Positions 1 through 7,856 of a stretch of DNA of 26,707 bases are shown in pieces (position 1 is the stretch's first letter; each line of letters opens with the position of its first letter). The stretch is from Comamonadaceae bacterium (GTDB taxonomy: Bacteria > Pseudomonadota > Gammaproteobacteria > Burkholderiales > Burkholderiaceae): positions 1-26,707 of the forward strand of contig CANKOT010000020.1 in assembly GCA_947484245.1 (NCBI GenBank). Direction: 5' to 3'. The notes below the pieces were generated by a model that worked only from the letters and a program-made list of their open reading frames with translations, searched no databases and was not told the origin of the DNA. The position numbers were made by a program, and so were the translations under genes.

Positions 1-1072
1 CCACGTTGCTGGCTGCAGCACTAGCAGCCACAGGTGCAGAAGCCACACCCAAGTACTGAACCGCATCAGCCGTTGTGGCTGTGCCTGTGACCACAACCGT
101 TTGGGTCTCAGAGGTGGTGGTGACGCCTTTGGTTGTTTCAGTGGCAGCACTAAAGGCAATACCATTGACCGCAGTAACGGCAGCGGCGTTAGCTACATCT
201 CCCGCAGAAGCTAGGTACGTCACCGTCAGTTCAGCGCCAGAGGCGGTGATGGTGTCGATATTGGAACTTGGTCCTTTGGTCGCAGTGATGTTGGCTGCTA
301 TCTTGGTAGCTACATCCGTTGCAGATTCGCCGCTCAAAATGGTGGTGGCAGTGCTCAAGAAGCTAATCGTCGTACCAGTGGATGGACCAGTGACCGTAAA
401 TTTTTGAACCTCGGCGCGTGAGTTCACGCCGTCTACTTTGCTGCTTGTGGGCAAATCAATGCTGGCGTAGTCTGCGCGCAAAGAATCGGGGTTGCTGCTC
501 ATGCGGTCTAGCTGCACCATGCTAGGCTCAGACCTGAACAGTGCCAACTGACCTATGAAGCCATCATAGGTGCCAGCCGCAGCAGCCGAGCCATTACCAG
601 GGTTGGCCACCTTCAAGTTGGCCGTGCTCTCAAAACCCGAGAAGTCCGTGCTCGTTTGCGTTGAGGTGCCGTCCACACTCACCGTCAGAATGTTGCTCGT
701 GCTGTTGTAGCCTACCGCTATGGTGTGCTCTGTTCTCTCGGGCAACCACGCTGACACTGTGGGCTGATCTAACCCGGGCGATACTTTGAATCTGAAAAAT
801 CCGAGTCCATTGAATTCCAAGGCAAGATCCAAGAACTTGCCTTCAATCAGCGTGACTGACTTGGCAGTGGCCTGAATGCTGGGGTTCACGGTGATGAGCA
901 CGCCACCTGCAGTGGCGTTGAGCAAATCGGCAGTGGAGGCGCCGTCGGGCATAAACACGCTGCCGGATGAGGACAGCGTGAGGTTCTCAAGCTTCAGGTT
1001 GGTACTTGAGGCTGTTCCTAAAGTACTTTCGAACCTAATACCCTTTGTTAAGGCTGAAATGGGTGGCGGCAT
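1..1072 (-). CDS. Large repeat-rich surface/secreted protein with LamG-like domain (3' end beyond window)
   Basis: An open frame of about 357 codons begins with ATG at 1072 and runs off the left edge without a stop, so only the N-terminal part is present. The start is supported by AAGG about 8 bases upstream. There is no cleavable signal peptide, as is usual for type I secretion substrates. Residues about 60-185 look like a LamG/concanavalin A-like fold, with alternating strands, a VSVDG strand and a DGFIGQLALF strand typical of LamG ends. From about residue 222 a Thr/Ala/Ser-rich beta-repeat starts (VQKFTVTGP, then TQTVVVTG about 100 residues later), as in giant bacterial adhesins. The gene is divergent from the RTX gene at 1289. 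I infer a large type I-secreted adhesin; the missing C-terminus should decide this. The coding strand is clear from an uninterrupted frame with plausible composition. Confidence 0.8.
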   Translation of the reverse strand, partial: MPPPISALTKGIRFESTLGTASSTNLKLENLTLSSSGSVFMPDGASTADLLNATAGGVLITVNPSIQATAKSVTLIEGKFLDLALEFNGLGFFRFKVSPGLDQPTVSAWLPERTEHTIAVGYNSTSNILTVSVDGTSTQTSTDFSGFESTANLKVANPGNGSAAAAGTYDGFIGQLALFRSEPSMVQLDRMSSNPDSLRADYASIDLPTSSKVDGVNSRAEVQKFTVTGPSTGTTISFLSTATTILSGESATDVATKIAANITATKGPSSNIDTITASGAELTVTYLASAGDVANAAAVTAVNGIAFSAATETTKGVTTTSETQTVVVTGTATTADAVQYLGVASAPVAASAAASNV

Positions 1073-1188
1073 AGCAAAACCTTGTCAAAAATTCTTTCAA
1101 AACCAGTGGAAATAGTCTTCCTTAGTGACCATTTGAACTGATGAAGCTCAATTGCTCAAGAAGTTCAGGTGTAACGCCAATCGGTGAC

Positions 1189-1217
1189 TTGGTGCCAACA
1201 TGGACCAGATTTCTAAT
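1189..1217 (+). promoter_or_regulatory. Possible sigma70 promoter of the 1289 RTX gene
   Basis: TTGGTG (1189-1194) and TCTAAT (1212-1217) are separated by 17 bases, and the -10 box matches the consensus at 5 of 6 positions. It would give a leader of about 65 bases before the ATG at 1289. It lies in the 216-base divergent intergenic region 1073-1288. I see no convincing promoter for the opposite gene there. Confidence 0.35.
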
Positions 1218-1288
1218 TTGAAGCACCTTTAGTTTTTCTTTTTGAAACCGATAACAAGGGGGACAAATCAAAAAATCCCTCACGCAAG

Positions 1289-3856
1289 ATGCTTACCATT
1301 ACCCCAAAGCTCATCAGCACCAGTACCTCCGGGTCTAAGGTGTCTGTGACCATTGGCATCAGCCCCAATGTGGCGCCTGGGTTGGATGGTTACTCTACTT
1401 TTCTGCTTGACTTGCGTTGGAACCCAGCGCTGGCCGCGGTCGATTCAAGCTCTGTCAAGGTAATTGGCAATGCGGCGCAATCCGATGTCACAGCCTTTGA
1501 TGCTAAGGGCCTGACTACTGGTGTTTTAAGGTTGGGTGGCTGGTCTGGAAGCAGTAACTTCAGTGGCACCACCAATGTCCTCACTTTTGAATACACACAG
1601 GCTTCATTGACGCCTGTCAATTTTGTGGTGGCAGAGGAACGCTTTGACAATGTGAGCTATTTGTCTTCACAAACCAATGCCAATGTGTTGCAGGTGGCGC
1701 TGAACGTAGCTGGTCAGTCGGTGACACCACCCGTTTATGAAACAGATCCTCCGTTGGTAAGTACTTACAGCCCTGAGGCTTCAAGTAAAAATGTAGCAGT
1801 TGATACCAATTTGGTACTGACTTTCAATGAGCTTGTTGCCAAAGGTACTGGAAACATTGAGCTCCGTTTGGGCTCTGCAGCGGGTTTGCTGGTTGAGTCG
1901 TTCAACATGGCTACCAGCAGCAAGGTGACCCTTGCTGGCAATGTACTGACCATCGACCCCACAGCCAATTTGCTGAACAGCAATGCCTATGTGGTGGTGC
2001 TACCAAATGGCGTGGTCAGGGATCTGTCGGGCAATGCCTTGGCGGCAAGCCAATCTTATGAATTCACAACGGTTGCGGCGGCACCCGTTGACAAAACACC
2101 CCCAAGCTTTGTGTCTGCCAATACGCCAGGAACCGGTGCTCTGTTGGCTGTGTCCGATTTGGACATGAATTTGATAGCCACATTCAGTGAAGCCATTACG
2201 CCCAGAACAGGCACCATTGACTTGCGCATGGGCAGTGCCACTGGCACTTTGGTGGAGTCTTTCAATGTGGCCAGTAGCACCAAGCTGAGTTTCAGTGGAT
2301 CTACAGTTGCCATTGACCCCACAGCCAATTTGGCGCAAGGCAAAACTTATTTTGTGGTGTTTTCTGCTGGCTCTGTGAAAGATAGTGCCAACAATGCTTT
2401 GGCTAGCAGTGCCAATTTTTCATTGACCACTGCAGCGTTGCCTGTGGACAAAACGGCGCCCACTTTTGTAAGTGCCAATACTTCCGCAACTGGGGTGGCT
2501 GTGGCTGTAGCCGATTTGGGCATGAATTTGGTAGCCACTTTCAGTGAAGCGATCAGTGCCAATACAGGTACGATTTCTTTGCGCACCGGCAGTGCCACAG
2601 GTGCTTTGGTGGAATCGTTCAATGTGGCCAGCAGCACCAAATTGAGTTTCAGTGGCAGCACAGTTTCGATTGACCCCACTGCCAATTTAGCGCAAGGTAA
2701 AACCTATTTTGTGGTCTTTTCTGCAGGCTCTGTGAAAGATGCCGCCAGCAATGCTTTGGCCGCCAATGCCAGTTTTTCCTTTACCACGGCAGTTGCGCCT
2801 GCCTTGTTAGATGCGGCTCTCAATCCTACATTGGTAGCGGTGAGTGATGCCAACAAACTCAGTTTGACGCAACTTCAAACTTATTTGCCGTCCATTTCTG
2901 ATGCCAGCTCGGTTAGCCAATACAAATTACTCGACAGTTTGGTTTTAAAACTGGATCAAACCAGTACAGCCAGCCCCACTGGCATTGTCAGTGCCACCAA
3001 AATTGTGGCTTCACCCAATGCCACCACCAATGGCGACGTGGCCGACAAGGCGCTCAGCTTGAATGTGAGCTTACCGCCCAGTGTGAACTTGGACAGCACG
3101 GGCCCGTCTACCGTGATCAACTCCACGCAGTCCAAAACGTATTTCAATAACTTGCTGGAGCAGTTTTTCCCTGTCAATCAAATCAGTGCTTCAACAGCCG
3201 CTTACAAGTCGGTAGTCTCTTCAGCCTTAGACACCTTAGCGACGTATGCCAGTTCTGGTGGTACAAGCGGCTCGACCACTGGCAGCAGCGCATCTGCCAA
3301 GGCGGCGGCCATTTATGCCGCACGTTTGCTCACCCCCGCTGGCGATCCTCAAGGGGATACTTTGCAATTGGTGGGAAGCACCACAGTGAATGATTTTTCT
3401 GTGTTGAACTTGTTCAATCTGACCAGCGATGCGGCAGTGCAAATTAGCAACATTTCTAATCTGGTTTTAGTAGGTCCTGGCAGCGTGAATGTAGCGGGCA
3501 GCGCCGGCAGTGTTTTGGTAGCAGATACCTTCAACCAAACCTTGTTGGGTGGGTCTGGCAACGACGTATTGAGTGGTGGCGGTGGCTACGATGTGCTCTA
3601 TGGCGGCTCAGGCAAGGACACCTTCTTGTTGGGCGCTGCAGGTCATGTGACGCTGGGCGACTTTGCCTCGGGTGATGTGATGAAGTTCAATATACCGGGT
3701 GTGAAAAGTTTGGCCGATTTGGTCTCTCACGTAACCGGCAGTTTTGAAGACAGCACAGGTGTGACCTATGTGCTAGACACGGGTTTGAATGTGACCCTGA
3801 TGGGTAAAACGTTAACTTCTGTATACACATCCGATATGTTTGCATTTGGCGCTTGA
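1289..3856 (+). CDS. Type I-secreted protein: cohesin-like domain, three Ig-like repeats, C-terminal RTX
   Basis: The 855-residue product has no signal peptide. Residues about 1-145 resemble a cohesin-type beta sandwich (alternating hydrophobic strands, LDLRWNP, VLTFEYT). Residues about 152-504 hold three tandem SbsA/Big_5-type Ig-like domains of about 119 residues, each with a DxNLxxTFSE strand, GTIxLR, a VESFN strand and an IDPTANL turn. A Ser/Ala-rich stretch follows. Residues about 753-780 carry RTX calcium-binding nonapeptides (GGSGNDVLS, GGGGYDVLY, GGSGKDTF) ahead of a C-terminal segment that would hold the uncleaved type I secretion signal. The ATG at 1289 has no close Shine-Dalgarno; AAGGGGG lies about 25 bases upstream. 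It is the only ATG in the open frame before the domain begins. The role is probably adhesion or matrix. The likely exporter is the operon at 16985-23873. Confidence 0.88.
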   Translation: MLTITPKLISTSTSGSKVSVTIGISPNVAPGLDGYSTFLLDLRWNPALAAVDSSSVKVIGNAAQSDVTAFDAKGLTTGVLRLGGWSGSSNFSGTTNVLTFEYTQASLTPVNFVVAEERFDNVSYLSSQTNANVLQVALNVAGQSVTPPVYETDPPLVSTYSPEASSKNVAVDTNLVLTFNELVAKGTGNIELRLGSAAGLLVESFNMATSSKVTLAGNVLTIDPTANLLNSNAYVVVLPNGVVRDLSGNALAASQSYEFTTVAAAPVDKTPPSFVSANTPGTGALLAVSDLDMNLIATFSEAITPRTGTIDLRMGSATGTLVESFNVASSTKLSFSGSTVAIDPTANLAQGKTYFVVFSAGSVKDSANNALASSANFSLTTAALPVDKTAPTFVSANTSATGVAVAVADLGMNLVATFSEAISANTGTISLRTGSATGALVESFNVASSTKLSFSGSTVSIDPTANLAQGKTYFVVFSAGSVKDAASNALAANASFSFTTAVAPALLDAALNPTLVAVSDANKLSLTQLQTYLPSISDASSVSQYKLLDSLVLKLDQTSTASPTGIVSATKIVASPNATTNGDVADKALSLNVSLPPSVNLDSTGPSTVINSTQSKTYFNNLLEQFFPVNQISASTAAYKSVVSSALDTLATYASSGGTSGSTTGSSASAKAAAIYAARLLTPAGDPQGDTLQLVGSTTVNDFSVLNLFNLTSDAAVQISNISNLVLVGPGSVNVAGSAGSVLVADTFNQTLLGGSGNDVLSGGGGYDVLYGGSGKDTFLLGAAGHVTLGDFASGDVMKFNIPGVKSLADLVSHVTGSFEDSTGVTYVLDTGLNVTLMGKTLTSVYTSDMFAFGA
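1744..2800 (+). repeat. Three tandem Ig-like coding repeats, period about 357 bases
   Basis: The repeat units start near 1744, 2087 and 2444. Units two and three are very similar at DNA level, for example around 2270-2400 and 2630-2760, where long runs are shared with scattered changes. Unit one is more diverged. This indicates recent internal duplication, and copy number may vary between strains. Confidence 0.8.
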
Positions 3857-3889
3857 GCCCCGCGCAACAAACAATCCTGACTCGGCACA

Positions 3890-3917
3890 TTGGTATTTGG
3901 CAGTACCCACTTATAAA
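3890..3917 (+). promoter_or_regulatory. Probable sigma70 promoter for the RTX/DUF1800/DUF1501/protease run
   Basis: TTGGTA (3890-3895) and TATAAA (3912-3917) are 16 bases apart in the 118-base gap between two plus-strand RTX genes. The predicted start near 3924 leaves a leader of about 50 bases before the TTG at 3975. Confidence 0.4.
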
Positions 3918-3974
3918 TTCGATGACTGTTGTAAAGTGTTGCATCAAATAGACGTTGCAATGCACTGACACAAA

Positions 3975-4862
3975 TTGGCCAATTTAATCGACGGTAAATT
4001 AAGCAAAGGCTCGGAGGTCATCAATGGCACCGATGCCGATGATTACATTCGTCCCTTAGGCGGCTCAGACTTCATTGATGGCAAAAAAGGCTTTGACACG
4101 GTTTATGTGTATTGGCCTTCTAGCAAATTCAAAGTTACGACCATTCAAGGCACCACCTATTTGGATGCCATTTCAGGTGCGTCCAGTAGCGACAAAGTGG
4201 TTTTGCGCAATGTAGAACAAGTTGAGTTTTCAGACAAAACTTTGTCACTCGAAATTGCAGACGCCTATGTCAATACGGTTGGGAGTGACAGTTTTGATGG
4301 TGGGCCAGGTGTGGACACCATGGTTTACAAGGGTGCCAGCAACGACTACGCCCTCAAGTCAAAGTCGTCTGGACTGGACGTTACCCGATTGGATTACACC
4401 GAGGGCTCTGACTATCTTCAAAGCATGGAGCGCATTCAATTCAATGACAAGAGCGTGGCCTTCGACATCGATGGACGTGCTGGAATAGCTGCTAAAACAT
4501 TGAGTTTGGTGTTTGGCAAGGAGGCTGTTGGCGTGCCGGCCTATGTGGGTATTTGTTTAGATTTCTTAGACAACAAAAGTTACAGTGCTTCTCAACTGAT
4601 GACTGAGGCTCTGAAAATCAAGCTCGGTGTCAACGCTTCAGATTCTGGCCAAGTGGTAGATTTTTTATACGAACGCCTGATGGGTACTTTGCCCACACCT
4701 GAGGTAAAAAGTCTTTACGTGGGCTGGATTCAGAATCAAACCTACAGCATTGAAGGCTTGGCAGTCTACGCCTCTAACTTAAGCTTGAATCCTGTGGCTA
4801 CCGATTTGGTGGGTTTGGCTACAACTGGGCTGTCTTACATCCCTGTTTCTACGAATGGATAG
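3975..4862 (+). CDS. RTX-type secreted protein with DUF4214-like C-terminal module
   Basis: The product is 295 residues. TTG at 3975 is chosen because an in-frame TGA lies at 3966-3968 and no ATG or GTG follows before the first RTX-like motif; I see no Shine-Dalgarno. The N-terminus has degenerate RTX turns (GTDADDYIRPLGGSDFIDG, then KKGFDTVYV) and a second unit follows near residue 112 (GGPGVDTMVY). Each is followed by a VEQVEFSDK or MERIQFNDK strand. From about residue 170 an alpha-helical module resembles DUF4214-type domains (TLSLVFGK, VDFLYERLMG, WIQNQTY). A similar module ends the metalloprotease at 7857. There is no N-terminal signal, so a type I substrate is likely. The gene is followed after 9 bases by the DUF1800 lipoprotein gene, suggesting one transcript. 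The specific function is unknown. Confidence 0.75.
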   Translation: MANLIDGKLSKGSEVINGTDADDYIRPLGGSDFIDGKKGFDTVYVYWPSSKFKVTTIQGTTYLDAISGASSSDKVVLRNVEQVEFSDKTLSLEIADAYVNTVGSDSFDGGPGVDTMVYKGASNDYALKSKSSGLDVTRLDYTEGSDYLQSMERIQFNDKSVAFDIDGRAGIAAKTLSLVFGKEAVGVPAYVGICLDFLDNKSYSASQLMTEALKIKLGVNASDSGQVVDFLYERLMGTLPTPEVKSLYVGWIQNQTYSIEGLAVYASNLSLNPVATDLVGLATTGLSYIPVSTNG

Positions 4863-4871
4863 GTGTCTTAC

Positions 4872-6488
4872 ATGAAAAAACTTTTTGTTTGGGCCTTGAT
4901 GCCTTTGCTGGCTTTGTTGCCTGGCTGTGGCGGACAAGACGGCTGGGGTGTTGCCAATTTAACTGGACAAGTGGCTGCCTTGGTCAATGGCACCAAAGGT
5001 AATCATTACGCTGCATCGCGCTTACTAGACCACGCCTCAATGGGGCCTTCGCCTGCATCAGTTGCGCAAGTCAAAGCCTTGGGCGCGGAAGCATGGATTG
5101 CGCAGCAATTGTCCTTGCCCGCTACCCAAATTTTCACGCCGCCCAGCATCATTGAATACGATCTCAATTTGGACAAAGCCGCTGGCCAAAGAATGGATGA
5201 GCACCACAAAGTCAGCACCTACAACTTCTTTATAGGTTCGGAAGATCAACTGCGTGTGAAAACAAGTTGGGTGTTGTCCAATTTCTTGGTGGTGTCAACG
5301 CGCAAAATTCAGCTCTACGGTGGCTTGGAATACTGGAACTTGCTTCAAAGCAATGCCTTTGGACAGTATGGTGATTTACTCAAGGCCATTACACGCAGCC
5401 CAGGGATGGGTCACTACCTAGACAATTCGCAGAACAGGCGTTGGCAATTGAATGAAAACTACGGCCGCGAATTGATGCAATTGTTTTCGGTGGGCTTGGT
5501 GCAACTCAATTTGAATGGAACGCTTAAAAAAGATGCGGCAGGTAAGCCACTTGAAACGTACAGCCAAAAAGATGTGATTGAAGTGACCCGGGCACTCACT
5601 GGTTGGGACTTTGCCGATCCCAATGAAAAACGCATGGGTTCTAACTTTGCCAACCATGCCAAGCCGATGCAGGCAAATTATTCTGATCAACACGACACTG
5701 GCTCTAAGCTAGTGCTGGGTAAAACCATACCGGCGGGTCAAGATGCTGTGAAAGACTTAGACAGCCTGATTGAGATTTTAGTCACGCATCCCAATACAGC
5801 CCCCTTTGTCTCTTTGCGACTTATTCAAGGCATGACGACCAGCGACCCATCGCCCGCCTACCTTGAGCGTGTGGCCACCGTATTCAGAGATACCAAAGGC
5901 AATTTGGCCAAAGTGATCACGGCCATTCTGACGGATTCAGAAGCACGCTATGGCGATGTGCCTGGGCGCTCTACCAAAAATTTTGGGCGTATCAAGGAGC
6001 CCTTTTTACTCAGTCTTAACATCATGCGAGGACTAGGCTGTCGTGCAGCGGTTAGGCAGCCCAACAACCCTAGCGACATTTGGCAAAACTACAACCAACA
6101 GCCTTTGCAGGCCTACACGGTCTTTAATTTTTACCCACCCAACCATCGAACGCAAGGTACCAATGTGTTGGCACCCGAGCAAAAATTGTTGAACTCCAAT
6201 GAATTTGGAAATCGAATGTGGCAAGTTAGCAGTGTCATGAGCGATGAAACTGTTCTCAACAATGCTGGCTGCGATACGGAGTCCATTAAAACGGCAGCAG
6301 CCATTTCCGATGAAAAGTTGCTTGATTTGCTCAGTGAACGTTATTTCAGGGGCGCCATACCTGCTACCTTGGCCAAGAGTTTGATTGACGCCAATAAATC
6401 GTATTGGAAACGCGATAAACCTTTGGACTTGGCAGGCGTCATGCTGGACATGGCCTCACTTTCACCAGCCTTTGGAGTGATTAAATGA
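4872..6488 (+). CDS. DUF1800-family lipoprotein
   Basis: The product is 538 residues from ATG at 4872. A GTG at 4863 is possible, but AGG at 4861-4863 is well spaced as Shine-Dalgarno for the ATG. The N-terminus is a lipoprotein signal, MKK plus a hydrophobic stretch ending in LLPGC, so outer- or inner-membrane anchoring at the Cys is likely. The body matches DUF1800: an early ASRLLDHASMGPS segment, NENYGRELMQLFSVGL near residue 195, a TRALTGW segment, HDTGSKLVLGKTIPAG and a VTHPNTAPFVSLRLIQ helix. DUF1800 genes are typically paired with DUF1501 genes, as here, where the stop overlaps the next start in ATGA. The biochemical role of the family is not established. Placement between RTX genes suggests a surface or export-linked function; that is inference. 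Confidence 0.88.
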   Translation: MKKLFVWALMPLLALLPGCGGQDGWGVANLTGQVAALVNGTKGNHYAASRLLDHASMGPSPASVAQVKALGAEAWIAQQLSLPATQIFTPPSIIEYDLNLDKAAGQRMDEHHKVSTYNFFIGSEDQLRVKTSWVLSNFLVVSTRKIQLYGGLEYWNLLQSNAFGQYGDLLKAITRSPGMGHYLDNSQNRRWQLNENYGRELMQLFSVGLVQLNLNGTLKKDAAGKPLETYSQKDVIEVTRALTGWDFADPNEKRMGSNFANHAKPMQANYSDQHDTGSKLVLGKTIPAGQDAVKDLDSLIEILVTHPNTAPFVSLRLIQGMTTSDPSPAYLERVATVFRDTKGNLAKVITAILTDSEARYGDVPGRSTKNFGRIKEPFLLSLNIMRGLGCRAAVRQPNNPSDIWQNYNQQPLQAYTVFNFYPPNHRTQGTNVLAPEQKLLNSNEFGNRMWQVSSVMSDETVLNNAGCDTESIKTAAAISDEKLLDLLSERYFRGAIPATLAKSLIDANKSYWKRDKPLDLAGVMLDMASLSPAFGVIK

Positions 6489-7837
6489 TCAATCGCCGAA
6501 AATTTTTAACGCATGCCGGTGGTGTTTCATTGTTGGGCTTGGGCGCAACTTTGGGCAGCATCAAAGATGTGCAAGCCGCCGATTACAAAGCCTTGGTGGT
6601 GGTCTTTTTGTCGGGTGGTTTTGATGGCAACAATGTGCTCATTCCTACCGATGCCGCTTACAACGATTATGCAAAAGCCCGGCCTTCGTTGGTCTTGGCA
6701 AAAGACAGCCTCATTCGCTTGTCTGGCACCTACATGCAGCACCAGTTTTCTTTGTCGCCGGGTGTTCGATCTTTTGCAGATTTATTCGAGCAAAAGCGTT
6801 TGGCCATTGTGGCCAATACCGGTGCCTTGGTGCAACCTACCACCATGGAGCAGTTTAAAAATTACACAGCCAAGTTGCCACCGTTTATGGGGTCACATGC
6901 CGATCAAGAGCAATGGATTCAGGGTTGGATGGGTGCAGAAGACCTCACAGGGTGGGGTGGACGCGCCTTAGACTTGATGCCTGCTGAGTTAAAAGCCAAG
7001 CAACCTTTGGTGGCATTGTCACGCGATTACACCGCGGTCATTAGCAACAACACCGCACTCAGTTTTGCCAACAGTGGTGGCAGTTCCAATTGGGGTCGTG
7101 CTAACTTAGAAAGTGCCAGCGATCCTTATCGCCAAAGAATTGAATGGGCCACCAAGTTGCAATCTTCAAATTCGTATGAATACGAATTTACGCGCAGTTT
7201 GAGAGCAGCTTATTTAGACACAGTCGAGTTTGCTCAAGGACAGCGCTTAGGCCCTGAGCCTGTGGGTACTTTCCCAGACAGTCAAATCGGCAGAGATTTA
7301 AGATTTTTGGCCAAACAATTACCCTACAGCAAACAGGCCGGTGCAAGGCGTCAAGTCTATTTGGTGCAAGACGGTGGCTACGATACACACACCGATCAGC
7401 TATCAACTGACATGAGCAATCCTGGTCTCGAGACTCGGTTGAATGCAGTGGCCACAAGCATGAATGCCTTTGACGCGTCGATTCAAGCGGCAGGCATGAA
7501 CAACGATGTGATTACTGTCGTCATGAGTGAGTTTGGCAGAACGCTAGACCCAGCAGCAGGCGCTGGGTCTGACCATGCATGGGGAAACCATTGGTTTGCT
7601 TTGGGAGGACCTGTGAAAGGTGGTGTGGTGTATGGCAACACATTCCCAACACTTCAAACGGGTGGCCCCGACGATGCTTCTTCCTATGACCCCAAACGAG
7701 GTCAGTGGATACCTCAATTCTCTTCTGACCAATTCATGGCCGACCTCATTCAATGGATGGGACTGACCCCTGCTCAAGCTGTGGCAGTCATGCCTAACTT
7801 GCTTAATTTTCCAACCAAGACCGTTGGGTTTATTTAA
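6485..7837 (+). CDS. DUF1501-family protein with Tat-like signal
   Basis: The product is 450 residues, and its start overlaps the upstream stop (ATGA at 6485-6488). The N-terminus INRRKFLTHAGG followed by a hydrophobic stretch to VQA resembles a twin-arginine signal, so folded export to the periplasm is likely. DUF1501 belongs to the alkaline-phosphatase/sulfatase-like superfamily. Typical landmarks are visible: VVVFLSGGFDGNNVLIP near residue 38, the YDTHTDQ segment near residue 302, and SEFGRT followed by GSDHAWGNHWFALGG near residues 345-370. These His and Asp residues are likely metal or active-site ligands by family analogy. No enzymatic activity is established for the family. It ends 19 bases before the metalloprotease gene, consistent with one operon. 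Confidence 0.9.
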   Translation: MINRRKFLTHAGGVSLLGLGATLGSIKDVQAADYKALVVVFLSGGFDGNNVLIPTDAAYNDYAKARPSLVLAKDSLIRLSGTYMQHQFSLSPGVRSFADLFEQKRLAIVANTGALVQPTTMEQFKNYTAKLPPFMGSHADQEQWIQGWMGAEDLTGWGGRALDLMPAELKAKQPLVALSRDYTAVISNNTALSFANSGGSSNWGRANLESASDPYRQRIEWATKLQSSNSYEYEFTRSLRAAYLDTVEFAQGQRLGPEPVGTFPDSQIGRDLRFLAKQLPYSKQAGARRQVYLVQDGGYDTHTDQLSTDMSNPGLETRLNAVATSMNAFDASIQAAGMNNDVITVVMSEFGRTLDPAAGAGSDHAWGNHWFALGGPVKGGVVYGNTFPTLQTGGPDDASSYDPKRGQWIPQFSSDQFMADLIQWMGLTPAQAVAVMPNLLNFPTKTVGFI

Positions 7838-7856
7838 GTGCCCTTGAAAGACAAGC

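Noticed and set aside
75..407. 110-codon plus-strand frame rich in Val/Ala at the left edge
   Set aside because: It lies antisense to the continuous minus-strand frame 1072-1, which has a start, Shine-Dalgarno and domain content; the plus-strand frame is a shadow.
4863..4871. GTG at 4863 as start of the DUF1800 lipoprotein
   Set aside because: It would put three residues before MKK, while AGG at 4861-4863 is well spaced as Shine-Dalgarno for the ATG at 4872.
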